Of a stretch of 64,000 nucleotides of DNA, positions 35,341 through 47,283 are shown one piece after another. Below the pieces are notes generated by a model. That model did not search any database. It was not told where the DNA came from and saw only the letters and a program-made list of their open reading frames with translations. This DNA is from Ulota crispa. Taxonomy: Eukaryota; Streptophyta; Bryopsida; Orthotrichales; Orthotrichaceae. The DNA lies in the NCBI GenBank assembly GCA_963920765.1, contig OY987250.1, positions 15,058,409 to 15,122,408 of the forward strand, in the 5' to 3' direction. The position numbers and the translations under genes were made by a program. How positions within the stretch are numbered: position 1 is the first letter of the stretch; every line of letters begins with the position of its first letter.

Positions 35341-36570
35341 AAATTTTCAAAAAAAAACTACTAAAAATAGTAATTTGGTAAGGTTTTATATAACTTCAAA
35401 AATTGGTTGAAGACACATTCTATCCTCAATGTTGTTTTGGGGTTTAGCTCCTTCTACTGGACATTACATTAGAGCAACAATGTGGTGCAAATTTTTTCTT
35501 TGGTGGCTTCATACAAAATATTGCGACCACAAAAGAATTCAGATTTTTTCTTGCAAAATTGAGTTATATAAAAAAAATCGAAGTGCATAAAGTGTTTGGA
35601 ACCCATATACAATCACTAGACTATCCTAATCCTAATTATGGCCAAAACACTTCTCGCTCACTACTTCCTACTTTCTTTTTAGACATGCACATGTCATGAC
35701 CTCATTCATCTTAATCTCAACCCCCGGGTGGATAACTTAACGCATTTTAGATTCGACGTGCGGCATAATATAGAGAGGGGTTTATTCTTTTGAGGTAATA
35801 ATTTTAAAAAATTTACAACTAAGAAAGGGTTCATTCAAATGGCACAATTGAGTATAAGCAATATAGGTAGGTTTTGAACATGCCTCATTACTTCTTTTTA
35901 CAAGTAATTAAGGGGCTAGTATCAAGGGGTATCCTATGGTCCTACTATATTTACGGTGGGTATAGGGTATCCAATGTTCCAATGAGGGTGCCAAGTGTTG
36001 GGTAATGAAAAATGAGGGCAACAAATGTGGATGAATGGTTAGGGTCTACTTCACTTTTGGGTCATGGTTTTGTTGCTTGGTGTTAGGGTGCACGTTTTAG
36101 CCTTCTAAGTTTCAGCTTGTTTCATTTGACTTGTGCGCAATAGGGTTTTTTTAATACATACATGTAAATGGAGTTCATTCACATGCTTTGACTCTTAGTT
36201 GATTTACTCTTGAATTTTTGGAGTGAAGAGGCATTTCTATTTGCCTTGTATATTTCCATGAAGGATTTGATCTTTGTCTTGAAATTACTTATGAAAGTAT
36301 AGTGCATTCACATCCTAACCCCTAAAGCATAAGTTGTCAAATTACTCAACAATTCAAAATTTTCAATTTTAAAGATGATAATCTAAGAAAAAAAAATTGC
36401 TTAGCCCTTATAAGTAATTAAAAAGTGCCCTAAAATTGGCCATTTGACCTAATTATATAATTATAGAGACCTTTTTATTTGGCCCAAGGAACTAAATAGC
36501 CCCCTATAAATTACCCTCTTGCCGCACGTGGAGTACCCAACATACAAAGAGTGATCCACCCAAGTCTTAA
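35341..36570. other. Repeat-derived spacer
   Basis: The element E terminus recurs at 35733-35835 (CTTAACGCATTTTAGATTCG and CGTGCGGCATAATATAG). The rest is AT-rich without a recognised gene. Confidence 0.45.
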
Positions 36571-37490
36571 CCACTAAAGAACCATTGTCCCTTTGGGGGA
36601 CAAATGGGATTTTGGGCATGTACCTATGGTTAAACTACTATAATTGTTTGAAATGTTATAGAAGATGGGGAATTCAAAGCTCTACCTGAGCATCTAATAT
36701 TGTCCTCATTCTAGCATTTGACAAAGAAGTTATGCAAGAATTTTGCAACCCGTGGGAGGGAGGGTAATCCGGGCAACCCAAAAACTTTTTTAAAAATTGT
36801 ATTTTTTTAAAATAAAAATTTGAAATGGGTTCTTTAGATTTTTTTAATACTTGGGACGCTTTGAATCATTCAATTTCAATCAATGAGATGAAAATTATGA
36901 GGAGTTTTTGTTTGTAATGGGCAGTTTTGGATCTTGTACTCTAAAATAAACTTTGAAGTCCCATATTTTCCACGTTTTTCAATATTTTGGAAAAAACTAA
37001 ATCTAAGCAAGCTAATTGTTTATTACAACATTAGAACCATTGAGATTTGAGTTTTTCATTTCAATAATTAAATTCTTAACAATTTAGCAATTTGACTCAT
37101 TCTCTACTTCTTTTTACTTACTATTTTTTCCCATGTGTTGTATAGTTCCAATTGATTTGAAAATTCTCCCACACATGCCTAACTTGGTCTTCTACATGGA
37201 AAAAATATACCTCAAATTTGTGTTAAGCAATTTTTTCATACAAGAGTGGTCAAAAGCTTTTGAAATTTTTGGACAGCACGGAAAAAAACATTTTTTTTCA
37301 CTTCAAATGTACATATCTCCCTCCTCTCCATCTAGAATGACCTGATTCTTTTCCCACAATTATGTCTTCTAGTCCAAGGCAAGATACTATAGTTGATTTC
37401 CCAAAAAAAAAAACTTACCTTCTTACTCATCCCCTAGAAGTAGCAATTTTCATTGATTTTGACAAAAAAAAGGGCTTGGTCCTTTACGGG
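36571..37490. mobile_element. Family B TTAA element, copy 1
   Basis: About 920 bp flanked by TTAA on both sides (36567-36570 and 37491-37494). The ends read CCACTAAAGAACCATTGTCC and the complement of GGTCCTTTACGGG. The interior matches copies 49558-50494 and 52254-53160, for example GGGATTTTGGGCATGTACC near the left end. The exact TTAA flanks resemble piggyBac-type insertion. No transposase is encoded, so it is non-autonomous. Confidence 0.8.
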
Positions 37491-37865
37491 TTAAAAAGGG
37501 AAAAAATATGCATTCCAAGGCTTCCAAACTAGGTTGGTTGAAAACAACACACCCTAGAGGTTGGGAATACCCTGGTTGGGAATGGGTGGCTCTACCTTCT
37601 GTTAATTTGGAAAAAAAATAATATGTACCTGCAATGTGCAGGAAAAATTGGCAGCTAGTTTAAAGCTGGAGGAAGTAGAAAATAAAATGGTTACATTTTG
37701 AAATTGCTAGCAAAAAAAATAGTCAGATTTTATTTTAAAATCTAAATATAGTAAGTTAGAGTATAAATTTAGAAACATAGCCGGTTCATTATGGCAATAA
37801 ACCGACTAAGTACAAAAAATGCTAGATTTTAGCTAGTAAAGTCCAAAAAAATTTCAAGCATTGGA

Positions 37866-38275
37866 TAACACTAAAGTTGCCATATTTGTATAGATACCCT
37901 TAAAGTTTGCCATATATGTATAAATATCCCTAAAATTTTCATATATGTATAGATACCCTTGTTGTTTGTCATATGTGTAAATATTCCTTTTGTTATATAT
38001 ATGTATAGATCTCCAAGGTTTTTCAAAATTGCACAAGTATCCTTGGACCACAATTTTCAAGTGTTTGTTTTATTGTGCGCACTACTTCCTCCATGACGGA
38101 TGTTAAAGTAAGAAGTGCATGAGAACAAAATAGAGGCAGCATGTACACACTAAAGAAAGAAGTGGCATGCACAATAGAACAAGTGCTTAAAAATTATGGT
38201 CCAAGGGTATTTGTGCAATTTTTGAAAGCCTAGAGGTATCTATATAGATATGGCAAATTTTAGGGTTATTAGTGT
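37866..38275. mobile_element. Foldback element related to 2540-2866
   Basis: The inverted halves share TCCTTGGACCACAATTTTC and its mirror AATTATGGTCCAAGGGTA, with TGTTTTATTGTGC inside, as in the copy in the amine oxidase intron. The left arm has extra repeats of a ~35-bp GTATAGATACCCTTA unit (37880-38010). Confidence 0.7.
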
Positions 38276-38903
38276 AGTTAGTTTGCCCTACGGTAGTTTC
38301 TTGACATTTTATACTATATTAACATTAAACAGAGACTTGATATTTGTACTACACCCTTTCAATTATTTTACCACACCTAATGTACATGGCCAATATTTAT
38401 GGTATTATAATAAGTGTGGACCATGGGTAGAACATCATGAATTTGAAAATACATAGATTTTTTAATTGATACAACAAGTGGGATTTGGAATTGAAAAAAA
38501 TAGTTGAAGTGGCAACTTCTATGTCAGGTTGTACCTTCATATTAGTGATGTTATGTTTGTGGTTGACACCTACTATAACATAAATATGGCCATATATAGT
38601 AGGTGTGGTAATATAGTCAAAAGGGTATGTGGTACAAATATCAATTCCCTATTTACTAATATCACAATAAATTTCATCAAAAATGAGTGCAATAATAATT
38701 TAAACATTGATCAGGGCTTGGCAACAACAATAACTAAGTGTACAAACAAACTAGTGGCATCTAGGTTGTAAACCATGTGAAATCTTAATTTCTAGAAGAA
38801 TTACATGTGCCTCCAAGTGGCCAAGGAATGAGTCATGAGGTATCATTTAGGATAAGGCAACCCAAGTGTTGAGGCAACCTAGATGCACTATTTAGTGTAC
38901 TAA
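38276..38903. mobile_element. Family D element
   Basis: The left end is GTTTGCCCTACGGTAGTTTC then TTGACATTTTATACTA. The right end is GAGGCAACCTAGATGCACTA. About 620 bp, ending in the GGCAACCTAAATGCA-type terminal repeat shared by copies at 46996-47283 and 49152-51417. Non-coding. Confidence 0.65.
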
Positions 38904-39150
38904 TATTGCAATAATTTTCATCATTAATTACTAGAATGACTAAATTCTTAACAACAATAAGGATTTGGCAACAACAACATTGTTGTGGAAAGACACACTA
39001 GCGTTATTTAGGCCACAAAGCACATGAAATACTAATAATTAGAGAGTTGCATGCAGCTTCAAGTTGCCAAGCAATGAGGCATGAGGTAACTTTCCAAGGT
39101 AAAGCAACATGATTGTTAGGCAACCTAAATGCACTGTTTAGTGTAGATTT
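38904..39150. mobile_element. Family D 3' fragment in tandem
   Basis: A second right end, AGGCAACCTAAATGCACTG (39122-39140), preceded by the same ATGAGGCATGAGGTAAC block as the neighbouring copy. Confidence 0.6.
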
Positions 39151-39360
39151 TGCATACTTACTTTTTAAATAAACGTGTTGAATATACTTTTCAAGTTATT
39201 TCAATTATTATGTCCCACTTAACAATGCTAACTTGCACTAATTCAAAAAATAAGTGAATTTGCAAGGTACACTACAAAATAGTTCATTGGAGTTTTTATT
39301 AATGTAGTATATTGTGTGCTTATAATTCTTAATACTATTTCAAATCTTGTGGCTAAAGCA

Positions 39361-40240
39361 GGTTTTTTTTTTTCATTTTTTAAGAAGTGTCAAAGTGGCA
39401 ATTTAAAATGTTAGAGTGGTGCTCCAAATTTCAACATTCATCCCACATATTGGATAGAAAATACTCCCTCTATCCCAATATAAACCTCCTAAAAACTTCT
39501 CCACAAGGAATTAATTGTATTGTTAGTCATTATGCTAGTGACAAATGCATTCTAGAATCAATATACCACCTACCAAATATGTCCAAAATTTCAGGTTTTT
39601 ATGTTGTCATTTAGACACCCAAACTCCATGCCAAAAGTACCAAATTTGTGCATAATTTGTTGAGGCTAGTGGCTCCTCATTATTTTAGCTTTTGAAATGA
39701 TGACACATGCATTCTAGAATCAATATACCATCTACCAAGTGTGTGCAAAATCTCTTGCTTTGATGTTGCCATTTGGGCACCCAAGTTCCATGCAAAAAGT
39801 ACCATATTTGTGCATGTTGTTGGCTCCTCATTATTGATGATTTAAAGATTAGTAGCAACAATGGTACGTCATATGGGCAAGGCCAAGCTTGTTAGGAGAG
39901 GAATGTTCTTTAATTACTTAACTTGCCCCCATGAGATCATTGGACATGACAAACGCTTTCTCAAGAATTGAAATTAGCAAAAGGGAGCTTTTTAGTGGGA
40001 CAAGAATTATGCCTAATTTTGATCTTTATATTGGGACAGAGGGAGTATCACACTAGCACATACTACATGTCTATAATTTGGTTTTCATCCACAATTTGGC
40101 AATTTCATACAAGACTTTTCTTTTTTAATTTGAAGCTTTTCTGACGATTTCATCCAAGTTTTTTGGCAAATTTTCTGACATTTTTTAGCCACATTTTTTT
40201 TGGGTGCAATTGAGCACCAAATCGCCACAAAAAAAATGCT
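39361..40240. repeat. Host repeat of MITE copy 3 (matches 49223-49500)
   Basis: Flanks of the MITE at 39464 match an uninterrupted stretch near 49230-49370: AGTGTCAAAGTGG, GTGGTGCTCCA.ATTTCAAC and TTGGATAGAAAATA before, then ATCACA.TAGCACAT and GTTTTCATCCAC after. It is probably family D internal sequence. Confidence 0.75.
39464..40045. mobile_element. Stowaway-type MITE, copy 3 (full length)
   Basis: The ends read CTCCCTCTATCCCAATATAAA and the complement of TATTGGGACAGAGGGAG, flanked by TA at 39462-39463 and 40046-40047. The interior contains a duplicated module (ATTCTAGAATCAATATACCA near 39548 and 39710). It is the best-preserved copy in the window. Confidence 0.88.
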
Positions 40241-43166
40241 GACCAAAGTGGCCACAATTCATGAAGTGATTTTGCAAGTAAGCTTACATTACCCAATTAG
40301 AAAGTGTGTTAAGAATGCATTGCTTATTTTGAAATGCATAATGTGCATGCGTCGTTAGGGTTGTGGAGTGGGTTCACGCTATGGGTTAATTGACAATAGT
40401 TCATAGAGAATCGCTTCGAAAGAAATCTGCTCAAGAGAGAGCGTGCTGTGAATTTTGGATAGAGGTATGTCACTTTGCGCAATTTAGTGTCACAACTTTT
40501 GAATTATCACTTGAATCTTTGCCATAATCTCAAATATGCAAATTCGTTATGAGTGAGTTCAAGTGGGAGAGGGTGAGAAACAAGACTTCATTGTCACTTC
40601 TTAAATTGCCGTTTGAACATGTGTGGAAAGCAAATGCCATTGTGTTGAGGAATCTGCACTAGGGTTTCTGCTAACTCATGTGCCTGTCCACGGAAGAGCT
40701 TTGAGCAGCAGGTATCTCATCTTGGAAGGCGATCTATCTCCATGACTTAGTCAAGAAATTCTCCTAGGGATTTCTGTCTGATGAGAAGCTAGCAATCATG
40801 AGCGATGACGAGCTGGTGACGGCGTTGACAACGGTGAGATAAACATTAGGTTCAATGTGGTCCTGTTGGTAGTGTAGGAGTTAACATGTTGAAGCTGCAC
40901 TGGGTTTACGCTGAGTTTTTGTTTCAAAATCCTTAATTTAGAACATCAAAAGCTAGGCTGAGAATCGCAATGAAAGGAAATGGAATGGAATGAAAAATGA
41001 ATCCTTCGTTTACATTCATCCATGTTTGCTTAGAACACACACTGCTTGCACCAATTATTGACTTTGTCCATGGTCTTTGTCTTCGCAAGTTGGACAAATT
41101 TTCTAAGGTAGGAGGAGGTTTGTCTCTTTGGTTTGTAGAACTATCTGTAACAATAGAGACATGCCCGGTTTATTCAAGGATCACTTATTTAATTCGTGCT
41201 CACTCGACGTGCTAACTAGTCCTTAGTACTAGCAGACAAGATTGGGTCCCTAGTGCTTTCAATACCCTGTACCTCAAAACTATGAACAGTATGGAGGTTC
41301 TAAAACTTTTAACATGTTATTTTTTTTTGTGACAGGCTACAGATGAAAGGATAATACCTATTACAGTGGTGCCTCGATAAGATCCGGACACCATATTCAT
41401 TTCATGTAAGGAAAACATTCATTGTAACCAAACACATTTTTTGTAGCTCCCCAACCACCAGGGACAGTCATCTCCTTCATCTTAGCTGAGCGTTTTTTCT
41501 TATAAAAGTTCACCTTAAAGAGGCACTACTGTATGTGGATCTGGTTTATAGGGAGTAGTACCGTTGTCTCTCGCTCAGGAGATCGTTGAAGCAGCTCGTG
41601 AAGGAAGATCCCTCCTTGTAGGTTATTCCTGTCTCCTGCCAAAGCTTCTATCAGTATTTATAGTTGAGTATCTGGTAAATGGAGTTGGTGCCACACACGG
41701 GAGGCTGCTCAAAGATTGTACTTTTCAAGGTTGCAGTATGGTTTCCTAGTCCCACTTTTTTTTGAGAGATTTTGGTAAAAAGGTGAACCCAGCAGAGATT
41801 AATCAGTTTCCAATGAGATAATTTGATAGTAAAACTAGTTACGGTTTGCCAAACTTGAATGTTGCAGTGTTGTGTGAGCATCCACATTCTAAAGTGTACA
41901 GCTATTGTACATTCAACCTCAATCCCCAAAGTTAAGTTAGTCCAGGAGATTTTCTGAGAATGGGGTCAGTAGTCTGCTTTAGTATAGTTTTCATTACCAG
42001 ATTGAAATGTGGGTACTTTGGTGGATACTTGAAAGAAAAGTGGCATTGGAAGAGATCTCGCATGATAGCTTGACAGTTGTGCCTATTTACATTTATTGCT
42101 CCATGTACGTCAAACTCCAAAACCTGATAAAAGTGACCAATGGCCACGTCGTAAGATTCAGGTCTCAAAATATTCTCATCGATTTGCTGCTACGAAAGGC
42201 TTCATTCCTAATCAGAGTTTTGATGAGAAGATTCTTTTGAAGTCTACCAGAATTGTCTGTAAGACATCATTTAGTGGTGGGGATTGTATGATCGAGTCGC
42301 TTGTCAATGGCTTAATTTATTTACAGCAATTGCGTTATGTAGAAGTTATCAATATGCAGCTTCAGAATTCAGTGCGTCGATGTACTTACAATCTTGTCTT
42401 TTAGTAAGGTAAGGTTCCATACGAGCTGTATGAAGGACACTATTGGCGGTCTTTAGTGTTTATGTACTAGAATTTTCTGTCCACGTCGGCGAGCTATTTT
42501 TTAGATTTTTGAGCCCTTGTCGGGGTGTTGGCAGCACTGTCAGAAATAACTCAAAGTGCCACCAACTTATAGTTGTGAGTGGAGAGTTAGTCTAAAATTT
42601 GAACCTTTGCAATAATGTTTATCCTTTCAGTGCAATTAGACGATTGCACTGCACCCAATGCGCATATAGCAGTGGTTGTCGTTTCCATTCAACGATTTGG
42701 ATTATGGCTTGCTCTTTAGCCTTTGTGTGTCTCGTGTAATGTACTTTCTTTGCTTCTAATTATACTTGTCAGTTGTTGAAGCTCCACAGTCTGTGGCCTA
42801 CGCTAACTAGTGTAAGGTGTTGCATGCAACTCTTTTAGAAGATGAGAACTGGTCAGAGTAAGTTGGTACCACTGCAAGATGACAATCGAGCCAGCTTCTT
42901 GTAGACGAGAGTCCTGGTGCCAGGACGCCAGATTTGAGCAACCCTTCCAAGAGAGTGTTCCTGCACAGGTGCCAGCGTTGTTGCTCCTACCCATGTACTT
43001 TGTGGTGAGGGTTGGTACTCTACATGAATAAGCTAGTCTGGTAGAATGGGGCGACGGACAGGGGAAGACAATAAAAAGAGCGTTGGGAGCATTAAACAGC
43101 TAATTCTTAAGGAAGTCATTCATGTCAATGACAAACGCACCTGTAGGGTAGACCAGCTGAAAGGCA
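40241..43166. other. Upstream region of the DUF688-type gene; unassigned exon-like pieces
   Basis: Base composition becomes less AT-rich and gene-like after about 40400. Short plausible coding pieces occur, such as MSDDELVTALTT ending at a GTGAG donor near 40834, and LAQEIVEAAREGRSLL near 41567-41616. I do not recognise them and could not join them into one frame. They may be upstream untranslated exons of the gene at 43167 or relics of another gene. Confidence 0.35.
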
Positions 43167-46064
43167 ATGGCGGAGAATTGCCTCTTTCCTTCCAAAGGTA
43201 GACCTCATCTCGGTAGCAAAGCCAATGATCTGGACGTTGATCATATATCTGTAGAACCTAGATGGCCGCTGAGCAGCCAAGAGAGTGGTTCTTGGGCCAG
43301 TAGCTTCCGGTTTGAACTAGAGAGTGACAGTGGCGAGAGGTTGCAAGCGATGTTGGAGCAAGATAAGCACAGCTCTGCAGGTGAAACAAATGTAGGGAGA
43401 AAGCTCACCAATCTTTCGAGCTTGACGAACCTAGGCACTTTTGAAGGTGGAAGTTTTCGGTTCATAGGAGATGTTGGAATTGAGGAGTTTCGTACTGAAT
43501 ATGAGCCTCTGAAGTCGCATAGGCAATCGGGCTCTTTAAGGTTTACCACGGTATTTAGTGCCAACGAGAAGCAAGGATACGATGCTGCAGAATCAGGCAA
43601 TAGTTTGAATATCAGCCACTCTCACGTCAAAGCCGCCGTGAATAGTCATGTTACCGCCTCAACGAGGAATGAGGTTCTACAAAGACTACGAGACTTGAAG
43701 GCTCACCCGTTAAGCCCAAGGTTTTCTCCAGAGGATGCTGCAAGCTGCCAGAAAGAGAAGGCCAACGTTGCTGCCGTAAGGGATGACATTCATCAGAGGC
43801 TGAATCCGTTGTTGAAGAACAAGTCTTGTCGCAGGAAGAGCGCCGGCACTATCAGCCAACATCATTGCACACTCCCAGAGGGCGTGCTGAGCGAGTTTGA
43901 GATCATGGAGATCAAAGAGAGGAGACGACTGAGTTTTAATTCTCCATCTGAGCTCCAAGGTAGTTCTCGGAGAGCTCCACAGCCCTCATCAATGCACTTG
44001 ACTACTCCAACATCGAGATTCAGAGATGACAAACACAAGCTGCATGGCGGATGCTCCATACAAGAAGAGATTGTTAAGCAATCACAAAATGTGGAGAGCA
44101 TTATCAACAGCCCTTCTCCTGATCACATTCTTTCCAGACCTGTTGCAATTCCATTCAAGTGGGAGGAAGAACCTGGTAAGGCCAAAACCATAGCAGCGGC
44201 CGTAGATCGTGCAATAGCTCGGAGACTACCACGAGATGGGATGGATTATATGGAGTTGCAATCGTGTTTGCAGAAAGGTGCTGTCAAGTCTTCTGTTGAA
44301 ACTGGGAAAGGAATCGGACCAGATGCGCCGGGACGAAGTTCGCCGAATTCTAGCATTGTTGATCAGCGGAGTGGCAGCCATAGATATTACAGTAGAGAAT
44401 ATTTGAGAGGGCTTTCAAGAGAGGCGAGTTTGAGAAGGTCTAGCAGAAGATATTCTACTAGTGAGAAGGAGGTAATCATTGACCTTGATGGATCTGCAGC
44501 TGCAAAATTCTTGGTAGAGGCGTTTGAATCACCTTCTAGATCACACGGCTCGTCGCCCACATTTGGTGTGCCTTTCAGGTGGGAGGATGCCCCTGGGAAA
44601 GCCAAAGCGGACACGATAGCACAAAGACCTTACAATGTGCTTCAGTTGCCTCCTCGGTTAGCTGTCACTTCACTTGGTAAATCCGAAAGCTTCTCGTGTT
44701 GCGAGCATAGGATTTCATCTCCGTTCACTGGTTTTTTCCTGCCCTGTTTGGCAGCGTCAACGCCGGCTCATCGAAAGCAGATCACTCCATGTAAAAATCT
44801 GCCTCCTAAAGTACCCAGTCCACCTAAGCGTCGTATTCGCCTCAGCTTGATTGGTCGCTGCAGCTCAATCCCCAAAGAAGGATGCCAAGTCAGAGTGTCA
44901 AAATCCAAAACCTCAAGCCACATCAGCACTGAGAAGTTGTTCATCAAATCTCCGCTGACTCCGGCTCGACAAGCCAGAAATATGTCCACCTCGGAGCTGA
45001 AAAGTAAACCCAACACACCTTCATCACCTATCAGCATCTTGTTCGGTCCTGACAAAGGCAACATCCAGACTTCTGGGTCGAGTATCATGTTTTCAAGTGG
45101 GGATCTGGAAGATTTCACTATATTGGCGTCTAAGTCGAGTTCAAGCACTTCGTACGAAAATGCGGAGGAAGATTTTGCAGAATTTCCTCAAGCTGCAACA
45201 ACGACATCGGCTGAAGACACTGGACTTCTCAGCAAGCGGCGAGGTTCAACATCGAGAGGTTATGCTAACAACGAAGGCGAGCCTCTTATTCTGGAAACCT
45301 TGCCTACAGTTCAGTCAGAGGAGACTAATACGAGCCGTGAAGTCTCTCCCAAACGTCCTTCCAGGCTTCCTTACAAAATGCCTGTTGTTGCAGAACAACT
45401 TTTGATTTCGAGCAGTTCTTCCGGCAGAAGACAACTCCTTCAAGACTTCAGTCCCCCATTACGGCGCCATGCAGCTGGAAAGCGGCTCTCCGGGAGCCCA
45501 TCCGTTACCAAAACTCCTTACCGACCTTTAACCTCTCCTAGCCATGCGAAGGCTGTGTCTCCATCGCCAGCACACACTGCCTCCTCAGAGTATTTTCCCC
45601 TTGCTGCAAACCAGGGGCGCAGAGGGCCAGCGACTCCCAAGACACTTGTTCCCAAGTCTCCCCCTGCCAGACTACGCCGACGCGTCCGACTCATGGTGAG
45701 TATGAGCGTGTTCTTTTCATACACAGTTGAATATCTTAAGGGTGAAACCCTTTGTATTCTAACCTCTTAAAGGACCAAGGGGCCTTTTTTGGTGTAGGAA
45801 TTTATGCTTCTCTTTTTTGTGTACACCAATTTGTAAGAAGTTCAACGCATGCTTAAACAAAATACAGTTTAGATTTAAGGGAATATCATATGCGCAATCT
45901 CATATTCTACTAACACAGGAGTTCCTGGAATTTTTTTTCAGTCATCAATCCTCAAAACTTTGAAGCGCGCTCTCAGCAGAAAGAAACGACGTCGCAGACG
46001 AAGTGAAGCAATGCTCACGCACTTCGAAGATAAAATACCACGTTTCAAGACAACCTACACCTAA
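43167..46064 (+). CDS. DUF688-type plant protein with paired PFKWEEEPGK motifs
   Basis: Two coding exons, 43167-45695 and 45942-46064, join in phase (ATG|GTGAGT donor, TTTTTCAG acceptor) to give 883 residues. The protein is Ser/Pro/Arg-rich and mostly disordered-looking. Two copies of a short conserved motif, IPFKWEEEPGKAK (about residues 328-340) and VPFRWEDAPGKAK (about 468-480), mark the plant DUF688 group, whose function I do not know. A middle part reads GFFLPCLAAS. The second exon encodes ILKTLKRALSRKKRRRRRSE, a strongly basic stretch that could act as a nuclear localisation signal. The start is the first ATG of the long frame; a noncoding 5' exon is possible. No signal peptide or membrane segment was seen. 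Confidence 0.85.
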
Positions 46065-46995
46065 GGTATGAACATTTCATTCCTTTATAACTCTCACGTT
46101 CCCTATACCAAGTCACGGTAACACATAATATTGTCGTCATTTGGTTTTTAAATCAGCCACGTTTTTCAATCTTTGTAAGTGTACGTACAGCTTACGAATA
46201 GAGATTTCAAAACAGAGCCGAACTAGGCAATCAAATAACGTAATCGAAAAATTGTATGAACGAGATATTTTGTTTTCCGAGAACACTATAAATCTCTATG
46301 TGATTCTCTTCTTCGTTAATCTCAATTGTGAATCAAATACCACTTCCCTCAATCGTCTTATTCATACTTGTGGCGATGTATTTTCCTTGCAGTCAAAGTT
46401 GAGGGCCTAAAGAACCTAACTGCATAGCACATACAGGTGTCTTGACTGTGGAGAGAGATTAGGTCGTTCTCCTGCAGCTCGTACACAAAACCTATACTAG
46501 CAATTGAAAAATAGTAGCGTACACAACAGTCAATTCTAAGATTTTAGCCCATTCTTTGACACAGCAATTGAAAAAGCGTACCTGGAGTTTAGATATGCGG
46601 ATGCCGTTGCGACTGGTGACATGATAATGTTAGAGAGGTGTGCAGCTTGCCTCTGCAGCCGAGCTTGTCAATTGTGTTGAGCGCAATTCCTTACTGTACA
46701 ATGTAAACATTGTACCATCAAATATACTACATGAGCTATTTGTTGCTACAAAAACTTCGCATGAGCATCATTAGCTCGTAAGATTGCAAAGTGTAAGAGC
46801 GAGAGAAGGAGACGCTTGCCTGTCACTTGATGCTTGGCCGCAATTGTATCACCTGTGAGCAGAATGCAAGAGACTTGGCGAGACAGACCTGTTGCTGCAA
46901 ACTCCCCTTACGAACACATTCAAATGCCTTGCGAACTAAATTTTTGTATACGACTTTTCCTCAAACCCCTGAAGATAAATAGTACACGGAATTTT
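46065..46995. other. 3' flank of the DUF688-type gene
   Basis: Contains the presumed 3' untranslated region. No second gene, RNA or repeat was recognised before the family D element. Confidence 0.4.
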
Positions 46996-47283
46996 GCGTT
47001 AAGGTTGCCCCACACTAATTTCTCGACATTTCACACTACATATATATTTCCGGCTGATACAGTAGTTTTCATGAAAAAATACTGCAACAAACAATTTTTG
47101 AAGGGCCTGTCAACAGCAATGAAGCAGCAAAAAAACAAACTAGCGGTTCCCAAGTCATAAATCATGTGAAATCTAAGTATTTATAGAGTTACATGCGACT
47201 CTATGTGGTCAAGTGATGAGTCATAAGGTAAATTACCAGGGTAAGGCAACCTAATTGTCAAGGCAACCTAAATGCAATATTCA
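46996..47283. mobile_element. Family D element (short, ~290 bp)
   Basis: The left end is AAGGTTGCCCCACACTAATT then TTCACACTA; the right end is AGGCAACCTAAATGCAATA. It stops within a few bases of where the GCP3-derived duplication begins (GCAGCGCATGAG at 47290). Confidence 0.7.
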
